In this document: positions 1 through 5,080 of the stretch, one piece after another
Layout: each line of letters begins with the position of its first letter
Position numbering within the stretch: position 1 is the first letter of the stretch
Origin: Hyphomicrobiales bacterium
GTDB lineage: Bacteria > Pseudomonadota > Alphaproteobacteria > Rhizobiales > Beijerinckiaceae
Assembly: GCA_028290595.1 (NCBI GenBank)
Contig: JAQGJO010000285.1
Location: forward strand, 1-5,238
DNA length: 5,238 bases
Direction: 5' to 3'
Position numbers and translations under genes: made by a program
Notes under the pieces: generated by a model
The model's database searches: none
The model's input: only the letters and a program-made list of their open reading frames with translations
What the model was told of the DNA's origin: nothing

Positions 1-146
1 GGTATAATCGGCGGTCCCTCTCATTGCAAGCCATTACCGCGTCCTCAGGCAAACTTGCCCCGGTTTTTCCGCCGGCCCGGCCACGGCGCATTGCTGATTT
101 CAGGCGATTTGCCGTCGGGGCCGCAAAAACCACCTCAAGCCGGCGC
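1..146. other. Short intergenic stretch downstream of recJ
   Basis: This 146-base stretch follows the recJ stop and holds no gene I can support. Two weak signals are visible. A perfect TATAAT sits at 3-8 on the plus strand, but any -35 partner would lie outside the window. On the minus strand an ATG at 34-32 is preceded by GAGG eight bases upstream and stays open to the window edge (11 codons), so the 5' end of another minus-strand gene could begin here. Neither can be decided from this window. I see no clear intrinsic terminator for recJ; the short GC palindromes near 60-85 and 140-147 are not followed by a convincing U tract. Confidence 0.35.
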
Positions 147-1949
147 CTATTCCGGAAACGCCGCATCCAGCAGGCGCATGCGCACGCGCTCGCCGCCGCC
201 CCAGCGGTCGATGCTGAGCGTGCCGGCCAGATGCATGATCTGGCCGCGGCCCTTGATCAGCGCCTGCCCCAGCGGGCCGTCGGCCGAGCGGAAGGCGATG
301 GCCTCAATGCGCGCGTTGTCGGCTGATTGGGCACGCACGCGGATATGCTTGCCTCCCACCAACGCCGCATCGACGATGCGATGCGCGGCAAGGGCAAACA
401 CCGGCTCCGGATTGCCGGCGCCGAACGGACCGGCGCGCTCGATCTCGGTGACGATTTCCTTGCGCGCGCCACCGGCGGTGAAGGCCGCGTCGATGGTCAG
501 CGCCCGGTCGAGCCTGGCGCGCGTCACCGCCTCGCCCAGGCGCTCCTCGAGCCAGGCGCGGAAGGCGCCGAGTGTTGCACGCTCGACGGTGACGCCCGCC
601 GCCATCGTATGGCCGCCGCCCTTCATCAGCACGCCGGCATCGACGGCGGCGCGCACGGCGCGGCCGAGATCGACGCCGAGGATCGAGCGGCCCGAGCCTG
701 TGCCGGTGATGCCGCCCATGGCAATGGCGAAGGCCGGCCGGCCGAACCGCTCCTTCAGCCGCGAGGCGACAAGCCCGACAATGCCCGGATGCCAGTCCGG
801 CGACGCGGTGACGATCACCGCCGCGCCCTCTTCCTCCAGGCCCAGCGCGGCCAAGGCCTCGGCTTCGGCTTCCGCCACCGCGACCTGTTCGAGCGTCTGG
901 CGCTCCTTGTTGAGGCGGTCGAGTTCAGCGGCGATGCGCGCGGCCTCCACCTCGTCCTCGATCATCAGCAGGCGCGCGCCAAGCGAGGCATCGCCGATGC
1001 GCCCGCCGGCGTTGATGCGCGGCCCGATCATAAAGCCGAGCGAAAACGCCTGCGGCGGCCCATCAGCGCCTGCCGCGTCGAACAGCGCGCGCAGGCCGAT
1101 GCGCCGCCGCCCGTGGATCACCTGCAGGCCTTTGCTGACGAAGGCGCGGTTGAGGCCCTTCAGCGGCACCACATCGGCCACGGTCGCGAGAGCAACAAGG
1201 TCGAGGCTCATCAGCAGATCCGGCGCGGGATGAGCGGTACTCCAGAAGCCTTGTTCGCGCAGGCGCCGGTTCAGCGCCACCAGAGTCATGAATACGACAC
1301 CGGCGGCGCAGAGGTGTCCCAATCCCGACAGATCGTCGAGCCGGTTCGGATTGACGATGGCCGTCACCTTCGGCAGGTCTTCGGGCGCCTGATGGTGATC
1401 GAGCACGATGACGTCGAGCCCAAGGCGCGCGGCTTCCGCGAACGGTCCGGCGCTGGCGGTGCCGCAATCGACGGTGACGAGCAAGGTTGCACCATCGCCG
1501 GCAAGTTTGGCGATGGCTTCCGGATTGGGACCGTAGCCCTCGAAAATCCGGTCGGGAATGTGAATGACGTTCGGCGTGCCGCAATGGCGCAGGAACTCCG
1601 CCAGCAAGGCCGATGAACAGGCGCCGTCGACATCGTAATCACCGAAGATGGCGACCCGTTCGCCGGCCTGCACGGCGCGGGCGAGGCGTTCCACCGCCGG
1701 TTCCATGTCGACCATCGTGGCGGGGTCGGGCATCGAGGCGCGCACGGTCGGATCGAGAAAGTCCGCCACGGTCTCGGGCGTCACGCCGCGCCCGGCCAGC
1801 ACCCGCGCCAGAATGTCGGAAAAGCCGAACTGCTGCACCATGGCTTCTGCGACGGCCCTGCCCTCCAGGCCGAGGCGGTCGCGCCACGGCACGCCGAGAA
1901 CGGAGCGTTCGACATTGAGAAAAGCTGGTTTCGGCGCACCTGCAAACAT
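147..1949 (-). CDS. recJ: Single-stranded-DNA-specific exonuclease RecJ
   Basis: RecJ is the cytoplasmic 5'-to-3' single-strand DNA exonuclease used in RecFOR recombinational repair, mismatch repair and base excision repair. The 600-residue product has the normal family length and domain order. The DHH phosphoesterase core shows DYDVDG (104-109), VDCGT (160-164), DHH (184-186) and ATVADVVPL (255-263). By family analogy D104, D106, D161, H185, H186 and D259 would bind the catalytic Mn/Mg ions. GPRINAGGRIGDAS (309-322) follows. The DHHA1 domain includes HPGIVGLVASRL (387-398) and GGGHTMAAG (444-452). The C-terminal part, about 475-600, matches the RecJ OB-fold region, with GPFGAGNPEP at 507-516. 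All key residues are present, so the enzyme should be active. The start is well fixed: an in-frame TAA lies three codons upstream of ATG 1949. No good Shine-Dalgarno precedes it. From memory, recJ often follows hom and glpX in Alphaproteobacteria; here a GGDEF gene precedes it instead. Confidence 0.97.
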   Translation of the reverse strand: MFAGAPKPAFLNVERSVLGVPWRDRLGLEGRAVAEAMVQQFGFSDILARVLAGRGVTPETVADFLDPTVRASMPDPATMVDMEPAVERLARAVQAGERVAIFGDYDVDGACSSALLAEFLRHCGTPNVIHIPDRIFEGYGPNPEAIAKLAGDGATLLVTVDCGTASAGPFAEAARLGLDVIVLDHHQAPEDLPKVTAIVNPNRLDDLSGLGHLCAAGVVFMTLVALNRRLREQGFWSTAHPAPDLLMSLDLVALATVADVVPLKGLNRAFVSKGLQVIHGRRRIGLRALFDAAGADGPPQAFSLGFMIGPRINAGGRIGDASLGARLLMIEDEVEAARIAAELDRLNKERQTLEQVAVAEAEAEALAALGLEEEGAAVIVTASPDWHPGIVGLVASRLKERFGRPAFAIAMGGITGTGSGRSILGVDLGRAVRAAVDAGVLMKGGGHTMAAGVTVERATLGAFRAWLEERLGEAVTRARLDRALTIDAAFTAGGARKEIVTEIERAGPFGAGNPEPVFALAAHRIVDAALVGGKHIRVRAQSADNARIEAIAFRSADGPLGQALIKGRGQIMHLAGTLSIDRWGGGERVRMRLLDAAFPE

Positions 1950-1960
1950 GCGCGCAGTTT

Positions 1961-1966
1961 AAGATA
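1961..1966 (-). promoter_or_regulatory. Possible -10 element of recJ
   Basis: The minus strand reads TATCTT here (four of six bases of the sigma-70 -10 consensus, including the conserved first T, second A and last T), eleven bases before the recJ ATG. If used, transcription would start only about five bases ahead of the start codon, giving an almost leaderless mRNA. That would fit the absence of a Shine-Dalgarno. No good -35 hexamer is found 16-18 bases upstream, so the call is weak. Confidence 0.2.
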
Positions 1967-1981
1967 GGATGCCGTGAAGTG

Positions 1982-2010
1982 GGACACGGATTTCAGAACA
2001 GACCGTGTCC
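1982..2010. repeat. Perfect 8-bp inverted repeat upstream of recJ
   Basis: GGACACGG at 1982-1989 pairs perfectly with CCGTGTCC at 2003-2010 around a 13-base loop. It lies between the recJ start and the larger palindromic element. There is no T tract on either side, so it is not a classical intrinsic terminator. A further CCGTG at 1972-1976 could pair with CACGG at 1985-1989, giving an alternative hairpin that excludes the first. It may be part of the recJ control region or a further module of the neighbouring repeat. Confidence 0.6.
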
Positions 2011-2038
2011 AAACACAGGAAATGCGAGAGCCGCAAGA

Positions 2039-2082
2039 GCATCGTGCGAAAAAGTGGACGCCGGTTTTTCGCAAAACGATGC
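2039..2082. repeat. Hairpin 1 of the compound element
   Basis: GCATCG (2039-2044) pairs with CGATGC (2077-2082), and TGCGAAAAA (2045-2053) pairs with TTTTTCGCA (2065-2073). The result is a 15-bp stem with a three-base AAA bulge at 2074-2076 and an 11-base loop at 2054-2064. The decamer CATCGTGCGA of its left arm (2040-2049) recurs exactly in hairpin 2 (2101-2110), so the two modules share sequence. Confidence 0.8.
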
Positions 2083-2099
2083 GAATCAAAGAAACTGGG

Positions 2100-2132
2100 T
2101 CATCGTGCGATTCCGAAGGATTCGCACGATGA
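2100..2132. repeat. Hairpin 2 of the compound element
   Basis: TCATCGTGCGA (2100-2110) pairs perfectly with TCGCACGATGA (2122-2132). After a single T-T mismatch (2111 and 2121) the stem continues for three pairs, TCC with GGA, around a GAA loop at 2115-2117. It has no adjacent T tract, so it is not a standard rho-independent terminator, although it lies 57 bases past the stop of the GGDEF gene and could protect that mRNA's 3' end. Confidence 0.8.
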
Positions 2133-2188
2133 TCTGGCTCTCGCATGGCGCAATGGCTCTCGAAGCGCGATCGGCAGTTATGCCCAGC

Positions 2189-3481
2189 TCAGACGTCGAG
2201 CGGCTGATTCTCGCTGGAAGGCCGCGCGGCGTGCGGCGGCGGCGCCTGTTTTGGCTCTGCCTGCCTCGGCTCAACCGGCTTCTGCTCGACGCCCTGCATG
2301 GAGGCGGCGGTGCGCGCTGAGAGCAGCAGATCCTCACCGGTGTAACCGTCGATCGGATACATGGCGGTGCCGATGCGCAACTGGATGTCGCTTTCGCCGA
2401 ATTGCGGCAGACGCATTTTGGCGAAGGTGATGGCGCGGCGGATGCGCTGTTCGATGATCGGAAAATCGGCGCGGTTACGGATTTCCGCGACCAGAATGCC
2501 GAACTCGCCTTCGCCCAGCTTGGCGACCACATCGGAGAAACGCAGAGCGGCGCTGACGCTGGCGCCAACAGCACTCTGCACCGCTTCGATCTCGGCGGCG
2601 CTGTGGCGGGTCCGCAGATCGGCGATATCCATGATCGACAGATGCATCACACCGGTCTTGAGTTCCTGTGTCAGAGCCAGCGGAATCGCCTGGTCGATCG
2701 CGTGCAGCAGAACGGCGCCGTCGTTGACCACCGGGCGCGCCACCTGCACTTTCGCCAGATCAGACGCGCGGCGGCCTTCGCGCGCCTCACGCTGCGCCGG
2801 CACGCCGGACGCTTCTCCCGCCAGCGATCCTGCAAACTGGCCGACCGTGCGGGCGTTCCTATAGGTCATCAGCGCATAGAAGCTCACGAGAGCGAGGATC
2901 GCGGCTCCGGTCAGCATCCAGATCGTGGTGATCGTCGAGGCCGAAGCCGACACTGAGCGGCCGACACCCAGCATGCGGCGCAGGTCATCGCTCAGAAGCT
3001 GGCTCAATACCGTGTTCAGCGACTGAGCCGACTGGGCGATGGCGTCCGAATGGATGACGAAATAATCATTGCGCCGCGCCGCCGTGACATCGTCGCCGAT
3101 GCTGCGCAGGGCATTGTCGTATTTACCGCGAAGATCGGCATAGCCGCGGGTAAACTGCGAACGGAGCGCGTCGCCATCGGGATAATTGCGCGTGACCTCT
3201 GCGGCCACAGCATCGAGTTGCGCCATGGTCTGCGCGAAACGTTGCGCGAAGGCGGCACGCGGAATGGCGGCCTGGGCGCGCAGTTCGACATCCGGCACGG
3301 TCAGCGAATCCCCAAACCGGTTGAGGTCAGAGAGCTGCTGGCTGTAGCGTTCCATCTGGGCGACCATTGCGGTCTGCGCCGATGTGGTGAATTGGGTGGC
3401 AAACATCGCCAGCGCGAGCAAGACGCAGGTCGCAAGGATCACGCCGATCGCAGTCAGTCCCGGCCGCGCAAAAGCAGTCAT
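2189..3481 (-). CDS. Membrane protein with degenerate GGDEF domain, likely c-di-GMP receptor
   Basis: Residue numbers here count from the TTG at 3487; subtract two for the chosen ATG at 3481. The chosen product is 430 residues. A transmembrane helix (about 9-31) is followed by a mostly helical, probably periplasmic segment (about 32-186) and a second helix (about 187-209). A cytoplasmic linker leads to a GGDEF-family domain (about 262-396) and a Pro/Gln-rich tail (400-432). The GGDEF signature reads GEGEF (325-329), so the second Gly and the metal-binding Asp are changed. The usual ND, GH and GD substrate motifs are also missing after D287. RFSD at 316-319 keeps the RxxD inhibitory-site motif with the normal five-residue spacing. 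Family knowledge therefore points to a c-di-GMP sensor or a dead cyclase rather than an active diguanylate cyclase. There is no EAL domain. TTG 3487 and GTG 3484 are alternative starts; ATG lies nine bases after GGAG. The stop is TGA at 2191-2189. Confidence 0.88.
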   Translation of the reverse strand: MTAFARPGLTAIGVILATCVLLALAMFATQFTTSAQTAMVAQMERYSQQLSDLNRFGDSLTVPDVELRAQAAIPRAAFAQRFAQTMAQLDAVAAEVTRNYPDGDALRSQFTRGYADLRGKYDNALRSIGDDVTAARRNDYFVIHSDAIAQSAQSLNTVLSQLLSDDLRRMLGVGRSVSASASTITTIWMLTGAAILALVSFYALMTYRNARTVGQFAGSLAGEASGVPAQREAREGRRASDLAKVQVARPVVNDGAVLLHAIDQAIPLALTQELKTGVMHLSIMDIADLRTRHSAAEIEAVQSAVGASVSAALRFSDVVAKLGEGEFGILVAEIRNRADFPIIEQRIRRAITFAKMRLPQFGESDIQLRIGTAMYPIDGYTGEDLLLSARTAASMQGVEQKPVEPRQAEPKQAPPPHAARPSSENQPLDV

Positions 3482-3490
3482 CACCAAAAA

Positions 3491-3494
3491 CTCC
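3491..3494 (-). promoter_or_regulatory. Ribosome binding site of the GGDEF-like gene
   Basis: The minus strand reads GGAG here. Three start codons follow in the same frame: TTG at 3487, GTG at 3484 and ATG at 3481, with spacers of three, six and nine bases. TTG is too close to be likely. GTG and ATG both fit, and ATG is preferred as the stronger start codon. Confidence 0.6.
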
Positions 3495-3574
3495 AGCCAA
3501 ATGTCTTGCGCATGTCCCCTGCCTCCGCTGATAACCCACTCAGGCGCTAGGGAGATTTGCTTCGATGGATGTCC

Positions 3575-3589
3575 TTTACGAGACGTAAA
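3575..3589. promoter_or_regulatory. 15-bp palindrome, candidate operator
   Basis: TTTACG (3575-3580) and CGTAAA (3584-3589) form a perfect dyad around AGA. It lies about 94 bases upstream of the chosen start of the GGDEF-like gene, a reasonable place for a regulator site. The cognate regulator is unknown, and a single copy is seen. Confidence 0.3.
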
Positions 3590-3627
3590 TGGCCTGTCCC
3601 GCCGGACGCCTCAAAGTTTGCACAAAA

Positions 3628-3754
3628 GCAATGAAATTCCGGTGAACGCCGTGAAGACTTGCGCCGTTTGGTAGAATTTGATCCGGCCTGTACCGACTTG
3701 AGACTTCGGATGCGACACACGCATATCAGACATGCGAAATATGCAATGAAATTC
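3628..3754. repeat. 12-bp direct repeat pair
   Basis: GCAATGAAATTC occurs at 3628-3639 and again at 3743-3754, 115 bases apart in the same orientation. The sequence between the copies does not look coding. The pair could be a remnant of a duplication or deletion event, or two binding sites. Confidence 0.45.
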
Positions 3755-3827
3755 GAAGGTCCGGAAAATCTTCGTAAAATTATATACTTCGCTGAAGACC
3801 AACGGACGGATTGCTAGCGCATCCAGC

Positions 3828-3857
3828 AAAAAAAGCCCGGCCAATAGGCCGGGCTTT
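3828..3857 (-). terminator. Intrinsic terminator of the methyltransferase-like gene
   Basis: Read on the minus strand, an 11-bp perfect stem (AAAGCCCGGCC, loop TATT, GGCCGGGCTTT; arms at 3857-3847 and 3842-3832) runs into a T tract that ends at 3828. It begins 20 bases past the stop codon of the methyltransferase-like gene. GC-rich stem, four-base loop and seven Ts make this a textbook rho-independent terminator. It separates this gene from the GGDEF-like gene downstream. Confidence 0.93.
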
Positions 3858-3877
3858 CCTGCGGAGACGCTGATTGT

Positions 3878-4723
3878 CTATTTCGCGCGCGAAGCCTGCC
3901 ACTTGGCATCGGTAGCGCCCGTCTTGGCTATTCCCTCGATCGCATCGCCGTTGACCCGGCCGCTATAGGTCGCACTGCCGGCGGTGAAGACGATCTGATC
4001 GCCTGCCAGTTTGCCGCCTGAAATCGGCGCCACGATATTGCCGGTCTTCACCGTGCCGGTGAGCATCTGAAACTTCTGCTCGAAGGCAATTTCGCTGTCG
4101 CCGCTGCGCCAGGTGCCGTCCACCTTCGCCGGCACGAGCCAGAAATAGGCCCGGCAATAGGAGGTGCAGCCGTCCGTCGCCTGCACGCTCTCGTCCGCCG
4201 TCCAGTCGCCCATGTCGAACGTGTTGGAGACCAGCCGCGTGCCGGGCTTCATGTCCAGCAGCTTCGGCCGCAGGCGCAGGTTCAGATTGGGCAGAAGAAA
4301 CATCGTGATGACGTTGGCCTTGGAGAAATCGCTCTCGAAAATATCGGCCCGCTCGAATTTCGCCTTGCCGTCGACGCCCGCTTCCTTGGCATTGCGTTGC
4401 GACAGCGCCACCATGTCGGGATTGTACTCGATGCCGAGCGCATTCAGACCGCGCTTGGCGGCGGTGATGACGGTGCGGCCATCGCCGGATCCGAGGTCGA
4501 CGAGATAGTCGGCCGGCGTGACCTTCGCCATGTCGAGCATGCGATCGACAAGCGCCTGCGGCGACGGCACCCAGACGACATCCTTGCCCTGCTGGCCGAC
4601 ATGCGGCTCGAAAGCCGGCGCCGGCTGGGCAAAGGCTGAACCAAAGCCAGCAGAACCGAAACTCAACGCCGCGGCGATAACCGCCATCGGCAACGAACGA
4701 GACGACAACAACGCGATTTTCAT
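3878..4723 (-). CDS. Exported class I SAM-dependent methyltransferase-like protein
   Basis: The 281-residue product starts with a signal peptide: Lys2, Arg9, a hydrophobic core (about 11-28) and an AFA|Q type I cleavage site after residue 32, with no lipobox. The mature part has a class I methyltransferase core. VDLGSGDGRTV (75-85) is the glycine-rich SAM loop, GIEYNPDMV (97-105) has the acidic ribose-binding Glu99, and ADIF (126-129) is the next acidic motif. FLLPNLNLRLRPKL (142-155) resembles the DOT1-like methyltransferase segment. CTSYC (186-190) could form a disulfide outside the cytoplasm. A C-terminal module of about 75 residues (203-277) is rich in short beta motifs (GTW, LTGTV, ISGGKLAGDQIVF, YSGRVNGDAIEG). 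Substrate is unknown. GGAGGG lies four bases before ATG 4723, and an EcfG-type promoter just upstream supports this start over in-frame extension to 4918. The frame ends with TAG and then a terminator, so the gene is probably monocistronic. Confidence 0.88.
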   Translation of the reverse strand: MKIALLSSRSLPMAVIAAALSFGSAGFGSAFAQPAPAFEPHVGQQGKDVVWVPSPQALVDRMLDMAKVTPADYLVDLGSGDGRTVITAAKRGLNALGIEYNPDMVALSQRNAKEAGVDGKAKFERADIFESDFSKANVITMFLLPNLNLRLRPKLLDMKPGTRLVSNTFDMGDWTADESVQATDGCTSYCRAYFWLVPAKVDGTWRSGDSEIAFEQKFQMLTGTVKTGNIVAPISGGKLAGDQIVFTAGSATYSGRVNGDAIEGIAKTGATDAKWQASRAK

Positions 4724-4727
4724 ACTT

Positions 4728-4733
4728 CCCTCC
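4728..4733 (-). promoter_or_regulatory. Ribosome binding site of the methyltransferase-like gene
   Basis: GGAGGG on the minus strand ends four bases before ATG 4723. It is the best Shine-Dalgarno sequence in the window and decides the start. The longer in-frame reading from 4918 would place the signal peptide internally, at residue 66, and would include the promoter in coding sequence. Confidence 0.85.
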
Positions 4734-4751
4734 AGAATGAACGCCTGCACA

Positions 4752-4776
4752 AACGAAGCTGCACAGCTTATGTTCC
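4752..4776 (-). promoter_or_regulatory. EcfG-type general stress promoter of the methyltransferase-like gene
   Basis: On the minus strand GGAAC (4776-4772) is followed after exactly 16 bases by CGTT (4755-4752). This matches the GGAAC-N16/17-CGTT consensus of the alphaproteobacterial general stress sigma factor EcfG. Expected transcription start is near 4745, giving a leader of about 22 bases that contains the GGAGGG at 4733-4728. Geometry is therefore right for direct transcription of the gene. The spacer contains an inverted repeat AAGCTG/CAGCTT at 4756-4769 that could bind a second factor. Confidence 0.75.
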
Positions 4777-4870
4777 GATTGCCCCAGACGTCTAAGCAGA
4801 CAGCTAAGGTAGAAGCAGCGCAGGTACACCCGGCTTGCTTCCCCAACACCACGGTTTTGTTTTGATTTTC

Positions 4871-4896
4871 GGTCGAAGCGTCGGGCGCGCTCGACC
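4871..4896. repeat. Hairpin between the divergent genes
   Basis: GGTCGA (4871-4876) pairs with TCGACC (4891-4896), and GCG (4878-4880) with CGC (4888-4890). This leaves A4877 bulged and a seven-base loop at 4881-4887. There is no T tract. It could be an operator or a structural element; no family is recognised. Confidence 0.5.
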
Positions 4897-4994
4897 AAAT
4901 GTCAAGCACGGCTCCCACGCCGGGAGATCACAAACGCATCAGCAAACGGCGCCCCCTTCGGCCGGAACAAAAAACATTTCCGCTCATGCGGACG

Positions 4995-5034
4995 GTTTCA
5001 TGTGATCCCTTCCAGACCTTCGATCGTTTCATGT
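4995..5034 (+). promoter_or_regulatory. Paired GTTTCATGT repeats, candidate control site of the DUF2177 gene
   Basis: GTTTCATGT occurs at 4995-5003 and 5026-5034, 31 bases apart, close to three helical turns. The second copy also forms a dyad with ACATGA at 5042-5047 (TCATGT/ACATGA, seven-base spacer). TGATCC follows at 5003-5008, matching the -35 hexamer recalled for the RpoE-ChrR class of alphaproteobacterial ECF sigma factors, but the -10 position (TTTCAT at 5027-5032) fits poorly. The repeats lie 47-86 bases before the start codon at 5081, suitable for regulation, but no regulator can be named. Confidence 0.35.
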
Positions 5035-5065
5035 CGGCCCCACATGACAACCCGCCCCCGCGCGT

Positions 5066-5071
5066 AGAGGA
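5066..5071 (+). promoter_or_regulatory. Ribosome binding site of the DUF2177 gene
   Basis: AGAGGA lies nine bases before ATG 5081. This is a normal spacing for a Shine-Dalgarno and supports that start. Confidence 0.7.
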
Positions 5072-5080
5072 AAACCGCAA

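Larger units (their letters stand above)
2022..2146. repeat. RIME/REP-like compound palindromic element
   Basis: The element is bounded by a perfect 11-bp inverted repeat, ATGCGAGAGCC at 2022-2032 and GGCTCTCGCAT at 2136-2146. Inside are two strong hairpins (2039-2082 and 2100-2132) joined by a short linker at 2083-2099. The first hairpin carries the core AAAAAGTGGACGCCGGTTTTT; from memory, closely similar AAAGTGG...CCGGTTTTTCG palindromes are scattered through intergenic regions of many Hyphomicrobiales genomes, where such mosaics are called RIME or REP-like elements. It contains no gene. I see no obvious target-site duplication next to the outer ends. It lies 43 bases past the GGDEF-gene stop and about 70 bases ahead of recJ, so in RNA it could act as a 3' stabiliser or an insulator. 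That role is inferred. Confidence 0.75.
3495..3827. other. AT-richer intergenic region upstream of the GGDEF-like gene
   Basis: No gene is supported in this stretch. It is visibly richer in A and T than the surrounding coding DNA, mainly at 3600-3800. It must hold the promoter of the GGDEF-like gene, but no clear -35/-10 pair is seen. A perfect TATAAT occurs on the minus strand at 3784-3779 without a good -35. Other structure includes a 15-bp palindrome (3575-3589), a 12-bp direct repeat (3628-3639 and 3743-3754), and small hairpins ATGCG/CGCAT (3710-3724) and GCATAT/ATATGC (3721-3744). A minus-strand reading frame at 3844-3611 begins inside the terminator hairpin and shows no family resemblance, so it is not called. 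Confidence 0.5.
4777..5065. other. Divergent intergenic region ahead of the DUF2177 gene
   Basis: No gene is supported in this stretch. It separates the EcfG-type promoter of the leftward gene from the start of the rightward DUF2177 gene. Seen in it are a perfect sigma-70-like TTGACA on the minus strand at 4905-4900 without a matching -10, a hairpin at 4871-4896, a short CTCCC/GGGAG stem at 4912-4926, and repeated GTTTCATGT motifs at 4995-5034. A 61-codon plus-strand frame (4899-5084) is discussed among the rejected items. Confidence 0.5.

Noticed and set aside
3..8. TATAAT as a plus-strand promoter at the window edge
   Set aside because: The -35 region is outside the window, and the sequence to the right is recJ antisense with no plus-strand gene to serve.
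55..1616. Long plus-strand open frames of 392 and 429 codons (55-1233 and 327-1616)
   Set aside because: Both lie antisense to recJ, whose motifs are complete. Their translations are compositionally biased and show no recognisable domain.
2100..2132. Hairpin 2 as a rho-independent terminator for the GGDEF-like gene
   Set aside because: The stem is strong, but no T tract follows on the minus strand. It is better explained as part of the palindromic element.
2005..2430. Plus-strand frames across the palindromic element and the end of the GGDEF-like gene (1979-2320, 2005-2430)
   Set aside because: They run through inverted repeats and then antisense to a real gene, with arginine/alanine-rich translations.
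3611..3844. 77-codon minus-strand frame in the AT-richer region
   Set aside because: Its start is a TTG inside the terminator hairpin, with no Shine-Dalgarno and no family resemblance. A terminator cannot easily be its leader.
4900..4905. Perfect TTGACA on the minus strand as a sigma-70 promoter for the methyltransferase-like gene
   Set aside because: The hexamer 17 bases downstream is GACGCT, a poor -10, and the EcfG-type promoter closer to the gene fits much better.
4724..4918. 65-codon N-terminal extension of the methyltransferase-like protein
   Set aside because: It would bury a good signal peptide, ignore the GGAGGG Shine-Dalgarno before ATG 4723, and span the EcfG-type promoter.
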